Shown here in pieces: positions 33,010-39,599 of a DNA stretch of 39,599 bases. The notes under the pieces were generated by a model. That model was not told the DNA's origin, made no database searches, and was given only the letters and a program-made list of their open reading frames with translations. Origin of the DNA: Collinsella sp. AF23-2 (GTDB taxonomy: Bacteria; Actinomycetota; Coriobacteriia; Coriobacteriales; Coriobacteriaceae). The stretch spans positions 1 to 39,599 of the forward strand of contig NZ_QRVG01000021.1 of assembly GCF_003459245.1 (NCBI RefSeq). Direction: 5' to 3'. How positions within the stretch are numbered: position 1 is the stretch's first letter; each line of letters opens with the position of its first letter. The translations under genes and the position numbers were made by a program.

Positions 33010-35148
33010 CTATTTGTCGTCGTCGGTGTCGGCACCGGCATTGACGGCACAGTCATCGCCGGCATCATCGGATGCGATCTCTGCATCTTCCTGCATAGCC
33101 GCCTGCGCAAATGCCGCGGCGTCCGCCGCAAGCTCCTCCTCGCTCATACGAGGCGCACGCTTCTTGGTCGGCATGCCGGCCGCCTTGGCATTGCGCTCCT
33201 CCTTGGCCGCCAGGATATCGCCCTCGCGCTCAAGATAGGCATCCCACTCGTTGTCGAGCAGGGCGTTCACGGCGTCGCCTTCGACGGTCTCGCGCTCAAG
33301 CAGCACCTTGGCCATCAGATCGAGCTGATCGCGACGGGCATCCAAAATCTCGACCGCACGGCGATGGGCCTCGCGCATGATGCGCTGAACCTCGATATCG
33401 ATGCGGCGCGCCGTCTCCTCGGAGTAATCCTGGTGATCGGCGTAATCGCGGCCCAGGAATACCTGATGCTGTGCCTCACCAAACACCTGCGTTCCAAGCT
33501 CCTCGCTCATGCCCAGGCGCGTGACCATCTCGCGCGCCATCTTGGTCGCGCGCTCCAGATCGTTGCTCGCGCCCGATGTGATGTCGTCGCACATGAGCTC
33601 CTCGGCAACGCGACCGCCCAAGAACACGGCAAGCTCGTCGAGCATCTCGTTCTTGGTCTTGAGGAAGTGGTCCTCCTGCGGAAGCTGCAGCGTGTAGCCC
33701 AGCGCCTGGCCGCGGCTGACGATCGAGATCTTGTGAACCGGATCGGAATGCTCCAGGACGTGGCCCACCAGGGCGTGACCGCTTTCGTGGTAGGCAATCG
33801 TGGTGCGCTCGGCTTCGGTCATCACACGACCCTTGCGCTGCGGACCGGCAATCACGCGCTCCATCGACTCCTCGACCTCGTCCATCGAGATCACGGAACG
33901 ATGACGGCGGGCAGCCAACAGTGCAGACTCATTGAGCAAGTTCGCCAGGTCGGCGCCGGTAAAGCCAACGGTCATCTGGGCGAGCTTCTCAAACTTAACG
34001 TCCTCGTCCATCGGCTTGTTCTCGGCATGCACGCGCAAGATCTGCTCGCGGCCCTTCACATCCGGACGGTCGACCGTAACCTGACGGTCAAAACGACCGG
34101 GACGCAGCAATGCCGGATCCAGGATGTCAGGACGGTTGGTCGCGGCGATCAGGATGACCGACTCGCTTTCCTCAAAACCGTCCATCTCGACCAGCAGCTG
34201 GTTGAGCGTCTGCTCGCGCTCGTCGTGACCGCCGCCCAGACCGGCTCCGCGCTGACGCCCCACGGCATCGATCTCGTCGATAAAGATGATCGACGGGGCC
34301 TGGGACTTGGCCTCCTTAAAGAGGTCACGCACGCGGCTGGCGCCGACACCCACGAACATCTCGACAAAGTCAGAACCCGAGATGCTAAAGAACGGCACGC
34401 CCGCCTCGCCGGCAACGGCCTTGGCCAGCAGGGTCTTACCAGTACCCGGAGGGCCAACCAGCAACACGCCACGCGGGATCTTGGCGCCCAGCTTGCGATA
34501 GCGGTCCGGATCGCTCAAAAAGTCGCGGATCTCCTCGAGCTCCTCGACTGCCTCGTCCACACCGGCAACATCCTCAAACTTGACCTTGGGGCGCGTGGCC
34601 TCGTTGGTCTTGGCGTTAGTCTTGCCAAACTGCATGTTCCTGTTGTTGGCGCCCATCATCTGGCGCATAAAGTAGAACATGATGGCGATCAGGGCGATCG
34701 TCGGAAGCACGCTCATCGCCAGGTCGCCCCAAAAATCGGGGTCATTGGTGTTGACGATGTACTTGGTATCGGGGTGCTCCGCCATAAGCTCGGCAAGCGA
34801 ATCGGAGCCGACATAGGTCGAGGAGAAGCTCTTGAGCTCGCTCGTATCGCCCTTGTCCTTTTTTGTCTTCCAGTAATGACCCGCCACGCTTCCGTCTTGA
34901 ACCGTATAGGTCAAATCTTCGACACGGTCCTGCTTAATGGCGTTGACCATCTCGCTCGTCGCGAGCTTAACGGTATTGCTGGAGTTGGCAAAGCCGGAGC
35001 CCATGTTAAAGAAGGCGTAGCCCAGAAGCGCGCAAGCCAAAATAAAATACAGCCAGCCCGTACGCGTGGGCTTCTTGCCTCCGGGCATCCCCGGGATCTT
35101 AGGCTCCCGGGGAGTCTGGGAATTGTTATCGTTACGGTCATCGGGCAT
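33010..35148 (-). CDS. ftsH: ATP-dependent zinc metalloprotease FtsH
   Basis: A 712-aa membrane protease that degrades misfolded membrane and regulatory proteins. It has two membrane helices (about 32-50 and 143-161) around an extracytoplasmic domain. The AAA+ module carries Walker A GPPGTGKT (232-239), Walker B IIFIDEID (287-294) and the second region of homology ([20 protein letters not shown]). The zinc site is HESGH (454-458). The C-terminal 60 residues are an acidic, Ala/Asp-rich tail. The start at 35148 lies 1 nt after the hpt stop, and its GGAGG is inside the end of hpt, 12 nt away. This order is conserved with tilS and hpt. Confidence 0.97.
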   Translation of the reverse strand: MPDDRNDNNSQTPREPKIPGMPGGKKPTRTGWLYFILACALLGYAFFNMGSGFANSSNTVKLATSEMVNAIKQDRVEDLTYTVQDGSVAGHYWKTKKDKGDTSELKSFSSTYVGSDSLAELMAEHPDTKYIVNTNDPDFWGDLAMSVLPTIALIAIMFYFMRQMMGANNRNMQFGKTNAKTNEATRPKVKFEDVAGVDEAVEELEEIRDFLSDPDRYRKLGAKIPRGVLLVGPPGTGKTLLAKAVAGEAGVPFFSISGSDFVEMFVGVGASRVRDLFKEAKSQAPSIIFIDEIDAVGRQRGAGLGGGHDEREQTLNQLLVEMDGFEESESVILIAATNRPDILDPALLRPGRFDRQVTVDRPDVKGREQILRVHAENKPMDEDVKFEKLAQMTVGFTGADLANLLNESALLAARRHRSVISMDEVEESMERVIAGPQRKGRVMTEAERTTIAYHESGHALVGHVLEHSDPVHKISIVSRGQALGYTLQLPQEDHFLKTKNEMLDELAVFLGGRVAEELMCDDITSGASNDLERATKMAREMVTRLGMSEELGTQVFGEAQHQVFLGRDYADHQDYSEETARRIDIEVQRIMREAHRRAVEILDARRDQLDLMAKVLLERETVEGDAVNALLDNEWDAYLEREGDILAAKEERNAKAAGMPTKKRAPRMSEEELAADAAAFAQAAMQEDAEIASDDAGDDCAVNAGADTDDDK

Positions 35149-35149
35149 C

Positions 35150-35698
35150 TTACGAATAAACCTCCGGTTTCAAAATGCCCAGATACGGAAGGTTACGATA
35201 GCGCTCGGCATAGTCGAGGCCGTAGCCCACCACAAAGGCATCGGGGCAATGGGTTCCAACATACTTGGGCGTGACGGCCGAGGTACGGTCCTCAACGTCC
35301 TTCCACAGGAAGGCGGCGACCTCCAGCGAGGCGGGCTTGCGGCTCTCGAGGTTCTTCATCAGATACTTGAGCGTCAGGCCCGAGTCCAGAATGTCCTCGA
35401 CGATCAGCACGTCGCGACCGCGGATGTCGATATCCAGGTCCTTAATGATACGCACGATGCCCGAGGACTTCACACCGTCGCCATAGCTCGAAACAGCCAT
35501 GAAATCGATGTTGGTCGGCAGCTCGATCTTGCGCATCAGGTCGCCCATAAAGACCACGGCGCCGCGCAAGACCGCAATCAGCACCAGATCCTTACCCGCG
35601 TAGTCGCGAGTAATCTGCTCGCCTAGGCGAGAGACGATACCGTCGATATCCTCCTGCGTAAACAGAACCTTCTCGATATCCGGATGTTGAGAAGCCAT
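35150..35698 (-). CDS. hpt: Hypoxanthine phosphoribosyltransferase
   Basis: A 182-aa purine salvage enzyme that makes IMP (and usually GMP) from the base and PRPP. The PRPP-binding motif is VLIVEDILDSGLT (97-109). Also visible are the LRGAVVFMGDL loop and the conserved SSYGDG flexible loop. ATG 35698 has AAAGGG 5 nt upstream. It is translationally coupled to ftsH (1 nt between stop and start) and lies downstream of tilS with a 147-bp gap. Confidence 0.95.
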   Translation of the reverse strand: MASQHPDIEKVLFTQEDIDGIVSRLGEQITRDYAGKDLVLIAVLRGAVVFMGDLMRKIELPTNIDFMAVSSYGDGVKSSGIVRIIKDLDIDIRGRDVLIVEDILDSGLTLKYLMKNLESRKPASLEVAAFLWKDVEDRTSAVTPKYVGTHCPDAFVVGYGLDYAERYRNLPYLGILKPEVYS

Positions 35699-35763
35699 GA
35701 CAACCCTTTCTTGTGCTTATCGCCCACACACCGCCGTATGGACGCGAACTACACATTCTAGCA

Positions 35764-35794
35764 GCGCACGGGGTATATTTACCAGCCCGTGCGC
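35764..35794. other. Hairpin between tilS and hpt
   Basis: A perfect 9-bp stem GCGCACGGG/CCCGTGCGC (35764-35772 with 35786-35794) with a 13-nt AT-rich loop. No T-run follows on either strand. It may tune read-through from tilS to hpt. Confidence 0.5.
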
Positions 35795-35845
35795 CATCAG
35801 CGCGGGAATACCGTCAACGTCGCACAGAATAGCTGGCGTGGGACG

Positions 35846-37387
35846 CTATTCCGCATCGACCACACGAAGCAGATACGCCACGCGCGTTGCGGCCGTGCAT
35901 TTAAAACGCTCGTCCGTGCGAACGCCTGCGACCCATACTACGGCACCTCCCGGAGCCGTTCTTACCACGGGTACGCCAGAGCGCTCAGATACGGGAATAC
36001 GAGCCTCGTTGAGCAGGTCGGATACCTTCTTACTTCGCCCACTCATGCCCAACGGACACATCACATCCCCCGGCGCGGGACCGTCTACCCACAGACGCGC
36101 CAAACGCGCCTCGGCGGGAATCTCCCCGCGCGAGCCGGCGAGCATCCGTTCGTTATCGCGATCGGCAAAGCCCAGCGTCGCAGCATCCACCATCGCGACC
36201 ACCCCTCCGGCACCCGCGAGTTCGCGGGCACGGCGCACAATATCACACCCCGGCTCGACGGCCATCGGCTCTGCCACAAGAATGCGGCCCGCCCCCAGCG
36301 GCAATCGACCGGGAATGGTGACCCAATCGGCAACTAATCCCTCGCGCGCCGCCGGAGCCTTGAATGACAGCATGCCAAACTCCACGCGCGCATCGATTCC
36401 CGCCGGCAGCGTGACCGAACCCGAGCCTTCGGCGACACAGGCGAGCACGCGCTCCACATGCCGCATCTCCGGGCGAGCGTCGGGGTCGATACGCTTAATT
36501 GCCAGTCGCACCATGCGCCGAGCAATCACCACCTCGGCCGCGGCCAGTCGGCGAGCGTCAAGAACCAGTGCACCCGCCGCCTCCTTACGCAGGCAGCTTC
36601 GAAACGCCTGTGCGGAAAGCTGGGAAAGAAAGGCATCCTCATCGCCCAAGATCTCGCAGGCGGCGCCAATCGTCTTACAGACACTCGCGTTGCGCTGCGC
36701 CACCACCGGCATCACTCGATGGCGCACATAGTTGCGCAGGTACGAAACGTCCTCGTTGCTTTCATCTTCCCGCCATGGCTGACCGTGCACCTGCAGATAG
36801 CCCACGAGTTCATCGTGCGTGAGGTCGAGCAAGGGGCGAACCACAATGTTCCGACGGCGCGGAATGCTCGATAGACCCGCGGGACCCGACCCTTTAATGG
36901 CATTCATCAAAAATGTTTCCGCGCGGTCCGACGAAGTATGCGCGGTACAGATACGAGCCGCCGTCCGCGGTGCGCCCGATTCAGCACAAAGTTCGCGAAC
37001 ATATCTCCGTGCCGCGGCATAGCGCACCTCGCGAGCCGCAGCCTCGATATTGCCCGATTCGTCATCAAAATAGGCATGCTCAACACACAGCGGCAAGCCG
37101 TATTGCGCGCACAGGTCACGTACAAAGGCCTCGTCGCCATCGGATGCCTCCCCGCGCAGATGATGGTTTACATGCAGCACGTGCAATCGCTCGCGCGCAA
37201 TGGGAGCGACGCCGCGCCCGTCCTGGATATCCAGCTTTGATGTGCAAGCCATAAGGAGCAGCGCCGTCGAGTCCGCACCGCCTGATACCATGAGCACTAC
37301 GGGGGCAGCGGCCCGCCGCGTTGCCAGGGCGCTCTTATCCGTCCTCGGCGCGGCATGATGTCCATAGTGCTGAGATACCGTTGGCAT
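35846..37387 (-). CDS. tilS: tRNA(Ile)-lysidine synthase
   Basis: A 513-aa enzyme that changes the wobble cytidine of tRNA-Ile(CAU) to lysidine, so that it reads AUA. The PP-loop is SGGADS (35-40). The N-terminal ATPase domain continues to about 230 (HVNHHLRGEASDGDE, then TAHTSSDRAETFLMNAIKGSG), and TilS-type substrate and C-terminal domains follow (PLGMSGRSKKVSDLLNEARIP near 440-465). ATG 37387 has GGAGG 7 nt upstream. It is divergent from a metallo-hydrolase gene with only 48 bp between. Confidence 0.95.
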   Translation of the reverse strand: MPTVSQHYGHHAAPRTDKSALATRRAAAPVVLMVSGGADSTALLLMACTSKLDIQDGRGVAPIARERLHVLHVNHHLRGEASDGDEAFVRDLCAQYGLPLCVEHAYFDDESGNIEAAAREVRYAAARRYVRELCAESGAPRTAARICTAHTSSDRAETFLMNAIKGSGPAGLSSIPRRRNIVVRPLLDLTHDELVGYLQVHGQPWREDESNEDVSYLRNYVRHRVMPVVAQRNASVCKTIGAACEILGDEDAFLSQLSAQAFRSCLRKEAAGALVLDARRLAAAEVVIARRMVRLAIKRIDPDARPEMRHVERVLACVAEGSGSVTLPAGIDARVEFGMLSFKAPAAREGLVADWVTIPGRLPLGAGRILVAEPMAVEPGCDIVRRARELAGAGGVVAMVDAATLGFADRDNERMLAGSRGEIPAEARLARLWVDGPAPGDVMCPLGMSGRSKKVSDLLNEARIPVSERSGVPVVRTAPGGAVVWVAGVRTDERFKCTAATRVAYLLRVVDAE

Positions 37388-37435
37388 TCGCTTCCTCCTC
37401 TATTCGTCCGCACTCATTGTATCCTTTGGAATCTT

Positions 37436-38245
37436 ATGTCTCGCCTGCACCTTCATATCCTCGGCAGCGGCTCAAAAGGCAACTGCGCACTCGTCGAGGG
37501 GCCTCAGGGGCTCATCATGATCGACAACGGCCTGTCCCGCCGCGAGACACTTAAACGCATGGCGGAGCTTGGCCTCTCGGCAGACGACGTCGCCTCTCTT
37601 GTAATCACCCATGAGCATGGTGACCATATCAAGGGGCTCGATGTATGGTGCAAGCACTGGCATGGTCCCCTCTTTGCCAGCAGGGACACCCTTTCATGCA
37701 AAGAAAACCTCGCGCACCTGCCCGTAGAGGAATTTGACCCCGGCGACACGCTCCCCATTGCCGGCATCCACGTGCAAACCTACTCAACATCGCACGATGT
37801 CATCAATCCTGTCGGCTATCGATTTAATGCTCTCGATGATTCCATTGGGTTTGCCACCGACACCGGAGAGTTATCGAGCAAGGCCATAGGCATCCTCAAA
37901 GACTGTCGAGTTCTCGCGCTCGAAAGTAACCACGATGTAACTATGTTGCGCGAAGGAGCGTACCCCCGCTTTCTTCAGGAGCGCATCCTGTCCACAAAGG
38001 GGCACCTCTCCAACAACCAGGCCGCCGAAGCCGCGCGCGAACTTGTTACCGATCGCACCGAACAACTCATCGCCATGCATATCAGCCAGGACAATAATCG
38101 TCCAAGCCTTACCGTCAAAAGCTATGCCAACGCGCTTGATGCAAGTCTCGATGATGAACTCGGCAGTTCTGCCACCCGTCTTCAAGGGCCACGGAAGCTC
38201 TCGATACGCCCTGCAAGCCAGTATCAACCGACAACCATTCAATAG
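37436..38245 (+). CDS. MBL-fold metallo-hydrolase (WalJ/YycJ-like)
   Basis: A 269-aa metallo-beta-lactamase-fold protein. The zinc motif is THEHGDHIKG (58-67), and LGSGSKGNC (9-17) and ATDTGELS are also typical of the YycJ/WalJ/VicX group. Relatives have nuclease activity and are linked to cell-wall or DNA-repair control; the role here is unproven. ATG 37436 has only a weak GGA upstream; the frame opens at 37355 inside the tilS region. Single gene with a strong terminator. Confidence 0.9.
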   Translation: MSRLHLHILGSGSKGNCALVEGPQGLIMIDNGLSRRETLKRMAELGLSADDVASLVITHEHGDHIKGLDVWCKHWHGPLFASRDTLSCKENLAHLPVEEFDPGDTLPIAGIHVQTYSTSHDVINPVGYRFNALDDSIGFATDTGELSSKAIGILKDCRVLALESNHDVTMLREGAYPRFLQERILSTKGHLSNNQAAEAARELVTDRTEQLIAMHISQDNNRPSLTVKSYANALDASLDDELGSSATRLQGPRKLSIRPASQYQPTTIQ

Positions 38246-38261
38246 CCCCTCAAGACAACAA

Positions 38262-38293
38262 AAGGGGGCTGGGAATCACTTCCCAGCCCCCTT
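38262..38293. terminator. Bidirectional terminator
   Basis: A perfect 14-bp stem AAGGGGGCTGGGAA/TTCCCAGCCCCCTT (38262-38275 with 38280-38293), loop TCAC, with A- and T-rich flanks on both sides. It lies between convergent genes. Confidence 0.9.
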
Positions 38294-38325
38294 AACTCAT
38301 ACTCTCGATTGAAGCAGAGCCATCG

Positions 38326-38757
38326 TTAGTCGATAGAGATCTTCGTGACGTTCTTCTTCTCGACAATCTTGGGAACCGTAACGGTCAGGATGCCGTCAGC
38401 ATACTTAGCCGAAAGGCCCTCGCTCGAAGCGTCCTTCAGATACACGCCGCGCGTCGCACTGTACGAGCCGAACTCCTTCTGGAGGAAGTTCTTACCCTCG
38501 TTCTCCTCGTCCTCCACAACGTTCACGCTAATCGACAGGCGACCCTCGTTAAGCTCAACGTCGATATCATCCTTAGCGACGCCGGTCAGATAGGCCTTGA
38601 CCTCATAACCATCGCCCTTGTCCTCGACATCAACGGGGAACGCCTTGGAAGCAATCGAGTTGTTTGCAAGATCGGTCATATCATCAAACAAATCGAACAG
38701 CGAGCTAGCAGAAGGACGAACGCCAAAAACCGAACGATAAGGAACCATGCTTGCCAT
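38326..38757 (-). CDS. Hsp20/alpha-crystallin small heat shock protein
   Basis: A 143-aa small chaperone that holds unfolding proteins. The alpha-crystallin domain spans about 40-135 and ends with the conserved GILTVTVPK. The C-terminal tail has VTKISID; the usual I-x-I anchor may be KISI. ATG 38757 has AAGGAG 9 nt upstream. The 277 bp before it are AT-rich, with TATATAAG and TATATATG boxes on the minus strand as promoter candidates. No exact HAIR or CIRCE element was found. Confidence 0.92.
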   Translation of the reverse strand: MASMVPYRSVFGVRPSASSLFDLFDDMTDLANNSIASKAFPVDVEDKGDGYEVKAYLTGVAKDDIDVELNEGRLSISVNVVEDEENEGKNFLQKEFGSYSATRGVYLKDASSEGLSAKYADGILTVTVPKIVEKKNVTKISID

Positions 38758-39034
38758 GTTTACCACTCCTTTTAAGGACTGCCGAGTCATCTTCTAGGTG
38801 ACTGGGACTTCTTTTGACGCTCTTATATATGCCCACCCAGTGCTCATATATACATCGACTATAAAGTTTTTTGAGTCCAGTACTATAAGCATATCTAAGT
38901 GTGTATGACTCAGGTCTTAGTAAGGTTAAGGTTCTTTGAACCAGAGCTTAAATAAGAAGTATGTTCGCAGCTACAAATAACAAGGGGCTTACAATGAGCG
39001 CGTACACGTTGTTGGTAACGAGCTAAAGGGCATC

Positions 39035-39502
39035 ATGGACGACCAAAACCAGAACAATATGTTTATGCCGACGCAGGGCGAAGATACTTCTACGCAGCCG
39101 CCACGGTTCCATCGCCCCCACATCTCGCAAGAGCCCATTAATGATCCTGAGCCCGATTATGTGACGAGAAATCGATATCAAACGCTCGAGGATGCCCAAA
39201 CGGGACGTAAACATATGGGCGTTGCCTCGGGAGACCCTGTATATCTGAAAGACGCACCATTATCTAAAAACAGCGCAGCTAGCGATGAGCCGATGAAAGC
39301 ATCCGCCGCTCATCAACAAAGAGGGCCTCGACCCAAGCAAACCTTGACGCATTCGGCTCGCTATCTCGAAACGCCAAAACAGGGAAAATCAATCTTCGTT
39401 TCGTCAAGTAAACGACGCAAGCAGCATCAGCTGACAATTCTGCTTTTGATCATTGCGGCCATAGCAGTTGCCCTTGTTATACGATTTATTTTCTTTAAAT
39501 AA
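39035..39502 (+). CDS. C-terminally anchored membrane protein of unknown function
   Basis: A 155-aa protein I do not recognise. Residues 1-125 are hydrophilic, rich in Pro, Gln, Asn and Ser, and probably disordered. A basic stretch (KRRKQHQ, about 126-132) is followed by one hydrophobic helix at the very end (LTILLLIIAAIAVALVIRFIFF, 133-154). This is the layout of a tail-anchored protein with its bulk in the cytoplasm. Codon use is less GC-rich than its neighbours. ATG 39035 has a GGG about 5 nt upstream. A strong terminator follows at 39571. Confidence 0.75.
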   Translation: MDDQNQNNMFMPTQGEDTSTQPPRFHRPHISQEPINDPEPDYVTRNRYQTLEDAQTGRKHMGVASGDPVYLKDAPLSKNSAASDEPMKASAAHQQRGPRPKQTLTHSARYLETPKQGKSIFVSSSKRRKQHQLTILLLIIAAIAVALVIRFIFFK

Positions 39503-39570
39503 AGGCTCAATACCAAAAACAACAAGATCGTCTGGTGTAATTGAGTCATTTACACCCCGTAAACGCAAAA

Positions 39571-39598
39571 AAGGGGGAGGCCGCGAGGCCTCCCCCTT
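39571..39598. terminator. Terminator at the window end
   Basis: A perfect 12-bp stem AAGGGGGAGGCC/GGCCTCCCCCTT (39571-39582 with 39587-39598), loop GCGA. An A-run precedes it, so it can also work on the minus strand for a gene beyond the window. Confidence 0.88.
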
Positions 39599-39599
39599 C

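Noticed and set aside
38758..39034. CIRCE or HAIR heat-shock operator before hsp20
   Set aside because: TTGAGT and ACT-like pieces occur, but spacing and sequence do not match either consensus.

Overview
The window looks like chromosomal DNA of a high-GC Actinomycetota, most likely a gut coriobacterium close to Collinsella. This rests on the strong C/G third-position bias, the tilS-hpt-ftsH order, clear Shine-Dalgarno sites and the general gene repertoire. The genus is an inference. Most genes lie on the minus strand. There is no prophage, CRISPR array, rRNA operon or recognisable transposase gene.

Layout. 1-602 has no convincing gene but two inverted-repeat elements. 603-5490 holds a TadA/glycerate kinase fusion, tRNA-Ser(UGA), a TetR regulator, LemA, a repeat-rich gap and ilvE. 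5780-7356 holds a DedA membrane protein and cysE. 7465-11706 is a marR-ABC-ABC operon for a heterodimeric exporter with a duplicated operator in front. 11873-17116 carries a small unknown protein, a nitroreductase, an unknown membrane protein, an enhancer-binding-protein-like regulator with a decayed ATPase site, a YeiH-type transporter and a divergent GntR regulator. 17233-21157 carries glmS, a LacI regulator and a HAD phosphatase. 21325-25766 carries larE, an EndA/NucA-like nuclease and an EF-G paralogue. 26086-28687 is a polar amino acid ABC importer operon (binding protein, permease, ATPase). 29122-32820 holds a TrmA/RlmD-type RNA methyltransferase, a PHP hydrolase and a class I aminotransferase. 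33010-37387 is tilS-hpt-ftsH. 37436-39502 holds a WalJ/YycJ-type metallo-hydrolase, an Hsp20 and a C-terminally anchored unknown protein.

The genes themselves are mostly housekeeping or common accessory functions. The unusual content is between them. Many gaps hold palindromic elements in which a short core is conserved while the flanking complementary arms differ from copy to copy. One class is built around GGGAC or GGGGACAG; three copies share a nearly identical 37-nt segment. A second class is an 83-86 nt hairpin found in both intercistronic gaps of the amino acid importer operon, with a 46-nt core and outer stems that keep pairing although their sequence changes. Three larger dyads (308-465, 4297-4421, 28877-29015) may belong to further families. 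No mobilising enzyme is encoded here, so mobility is an inference. Other points of note are the TadA-glycerate kinase fusion, the regulator lacking the Walker A lysine and the GAFTGA loop, the paired TAGTC-N8-GACTA operators before marR, and the tyrosine in place of the catalytic histidine in the EF-G paralogue.
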